DNA of 7,334 nt, taken from positions 1-7,334 of the forward strand of contig JAOZLK010000216.1 in the NCBI GenBank assembly GCA_029934875.1, given 5' to 3'. The stretch's first letter is position 1. Every line of letters begins with the position of its first letter. Made by a program: the position numbers and the translations under genes. Shown piece after piece: positions 5,747 to 7,334 of the stretch. The stretch comes from Bacteroidales bacterium. Its GTDB lineage: Bacteria > Bacteroidota > Bacteroidia > Bacteroidales > GCA-2748055. The notes beneath the pieces are model-generated. The model was not told where the DNA came from. It saw only the letters and a program-made list of their open reading frames with translations, and did not search any database.

Positions 5747-7334
5747 TGAAAGTTGCCCACTGGATCGTTCTTAGCCTGACCATGGCATTTGCCATCTGGT
5801 TTGTGTACCGGACACGGGATGCTGAACCCAGGAAGGAAAGCTCCATCGACCTGAACTGGCACTTCATACAGGACGATCCTGAAGGTGCTGCTCTGCCTGG
5901 CTATGATGATTCCCAGTGGCGCTATGTAAGCGTTCCGCATGACTGGATGATTGAACAGCCTGTGAACAAGGCAAATCCATCGGGAACTGCCGGGGGCTAC
6001 TATCCGGGGGGAATAGGATGGTACAGAAAAAGTCTCGATTTGAGTTCCTACGAGGAAAACAAGCAGTTCTACCTCTTGTTTGAAGGGGTCTATCGAAATG
6101 CGGATGTGTACTTCAATGGAACCCACCTTGGAAAGCATGAATATGGCTACACCAGTTTCTATTACGACATTTCAGAATTTGTCAGGAAAGATACCGTGAA
6201 CATCATTGCAGTCCGCACCGATTGCAGTAAAATGCCTTCTGACCGCTGGTATTCCGGGGCTGGTATTTTCAGGCCGGTCAGGCTTATTGCCACCTCCTCT
6301 CTGCATATCCCTCCCTGGGGGAATTGGGTAAGCTCCACCCTTGACAGTACCGGGAAAGCCGTATTAAATGTATCCACAGAGATTAAGAACGAGGGGCGAA
6401 AATCGCGTAGATATGAAATACGTTACGATATTGTCGGACCCCGCGGAAAGCTTGTGGCAGAGGCCCAAAGCACCAGTTATATTGAAGGAAGGGAAGCGGA
6501 TACCACACGGCAACAATTCGTGATTGAAGATCCGGACCTGTGGTCGCCCGAGTCGCCCCAAATGTACAGGGTAAACTGTTACCTGATGGACGGAAACAAG
6601 CAAATTGATTACGTCCGGACCGGTCATGGAATACGCTCGGCCAACTTTGATCCCAATCTTGGCTTCATCCTGAATGGTGAAAAAAAGATCCTGAAGGGGG
6701 TATGCCTTCACCACGACGGAGGAGAGCTGGGTGCTGCTGTTCCACTGGAAAGCTGGAGAAGGAGACTTCTTATTCTTAAGGAACTGGGAGTGAATGCCCT
6801 CAGACTGGCTCACAATCCGCACGCTCCGGGAATGCTTGATTTATGCGATGAACTGGGTTTCATGGTAATTAATGAGATGTATGATAAATGGGAAGATTCC
6901 TGGTGGAAAGGGGAGGTCAATACGGACATGACCAATCACTGGGAAAGTGACCTTGCCGATTTTGTACGCCGCGATCGCAATCACCCATCTGTTATTCTCT
7001 GGAGCGTGGGAAACGAGACCGTTGAGCAGCTAAACGATCCTGAAAGAGGTGTGGCGATTTACTCCAGCCTGACAGAGCTGGTCAGATCCATCGATCCTAC
7101 CAGGGAAGTTAGCTGCGGATTGCATCCCGGAAAGGTCGAGCAAGGACACGAGGTTCCATCAAGCCTGATGCATGTATCCAGGGTGGTCTCCTACAACTAT
7201 CGGAGCGACTCCTTTCCAAGCTGGCATGCACAGTATCCCGACATGGTTTTCCTTGCCTCTGAGACAAAGGCCTATGCAAATAACATCCCGGAAGATTACA
7301 GGGATCTTGACTACTCATTAAACTCCTGGAACAA
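5746..7334 (+). CDS. Glycoside hydrolase family 2 enzyme, beta-galactosidase-like (3' end outside window)
   Basis: 529 codons visible from ATG 5746, which overlaps the upstream stop by one base (TGATG); no stop before the window end. An N-terminal hydrophobic helix (7-21) without an obvious cleavage site or lipobox Cys suggests export or an inner-membrane anchor. Then come a jelly-roll sugar-binding domain (about 33-182, with WRYVSVPHDWMIE, GGIGWYRKSL, GVYRNADVYFNG and RWYSGAGIFRPV), an Ig-like domain (about 185-297), and the TIM barrel from about 300. The barrel shows GVCLHHDGGELGAA (318-331), LRLAHNPHAP (352-361) and LDLCDELGF. The GH2 acid/base is Glu424 in WSVGNE and the nucleophile is Glu506 in LASETK; both are present, so the enzyme is expected to be active by the retaining mechanism. 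Substrate is not settled: beta-galactosidase is the closest type, but other GH2 activities use the same scaffold. C-terminal domains are unseen. Confidence 0.93.
   Translation, partial: MKVAHWIVLSLTMAFAIWFVYRTRDAEPRKESSIDLNWHFIQDDPEGAALPGYDDSQWRYVSVPHDWMIEQPVNKANPSGTAGGYYPGGIGWYRKSLDLSSYEENKQFYLLFEGVYRNADVYFNGTHLGKHEYGYTSFYYDISEFVRKDTVNIIAVRTDCSKMPSDRWYSGAGIFRPVRLIATSSLHIPPWGNWVSSTLDSTGKAVLNVSTEIKNEGRKSRRYEIRYDIVGPRGKLVAEAQSTSYIEGREADTTRQQFVIEDPDLWSPESPQMYRVNCYLMDGNKQIDYVRTGHGIRSANFDPNLGFILNGEKKILKGVCLHHDGGELGAAVPLESWRRRLLILKELGVNALRLAHNPHAPGMLDLCDELGFMVINEMYDKWEDSWWKGEVNTDMTNHWESDLADFVRRDRNHPSVILWSVGNETVEQLNDPERGVAIYSSLTELVRSIDPTREVSCGLHPGKVEQGHEVPSSLMHVSRVVSYNYRSDSFPSWHAQYPDMVFLASETKAYANNIPEDYRDLDYSLNSWN

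Noticed and set aside
5713..6822. Minus-strand open frames of 141 and 152 codons opposite the GH2 gene
   Set aside because: The plus frame encodes unmistakable GH2 motifs throughout; the antisense frames show no recognisable features.

Overview
The window looks like a chromosomal segment of a Bacteroidota bacterium, probably an environmental polysaccharide-using lineage. This is inferred from gene content (SatD-family protein, exported GH2 glycosidase, secreted PQQ-like propellers), from signal peptides cleaved just before Gln, from start codons with little or no Shine-Dalgarno sequence, and from a TTG/TAnnTTTG-type promoter. No rRNA or marker gene is present, so the assignment is tentative.

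Left part (1-4816, all minus strand): four consecutive, tightly packed genes for PQQ-like (BamB/quinoprotein-type) beta-propeller proteins. In transcription order they are 4816-3608, 3599-2358, 2352-1081 and 1078 to beyond base 1, with gaps of 8, 5 and 2 nt. The first three are 402-423 residue paralogs with cleavable signal peptides. The fourth is more divergent, appears to start at TTG, has an uncleaved-looking N-terminal membrane helix and a linker, and is cut by the window edge. They look like one operon built by tandem duplication.

Middle (4817-5083): a 267-bp AT-rich divergent intergenic region. It holds a plausible Bacteroidota promoter for the right-hand genes and short direct and inverted repeats overlapping it. 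No convincing promoter was found for the left operon, although one is expected here.

Right part (5084-7334, plus strand): a SatD-family protein (220 aa, N-terminal SatD domain plus C-terminal helix-turn-helix) whose TGA stop shares one base with the ATG of an exported or membrane-anchored glycoside hydrolase family 2 enzyme (beta-galactosidase type). Both expected GH2 catalytic glutamates are present; the gene runs off the window at residue 529.

Taken together, the locus may be a small carbohydrate-related module: a GH2 enzyme coupled to a possible regulator, divergent from a set of envelope propeller proteins of unknown ligand. Nothing here is clearly a new system. The least ordinary points are the array of four propeller paralogs and the SatD-GH2 coupling.
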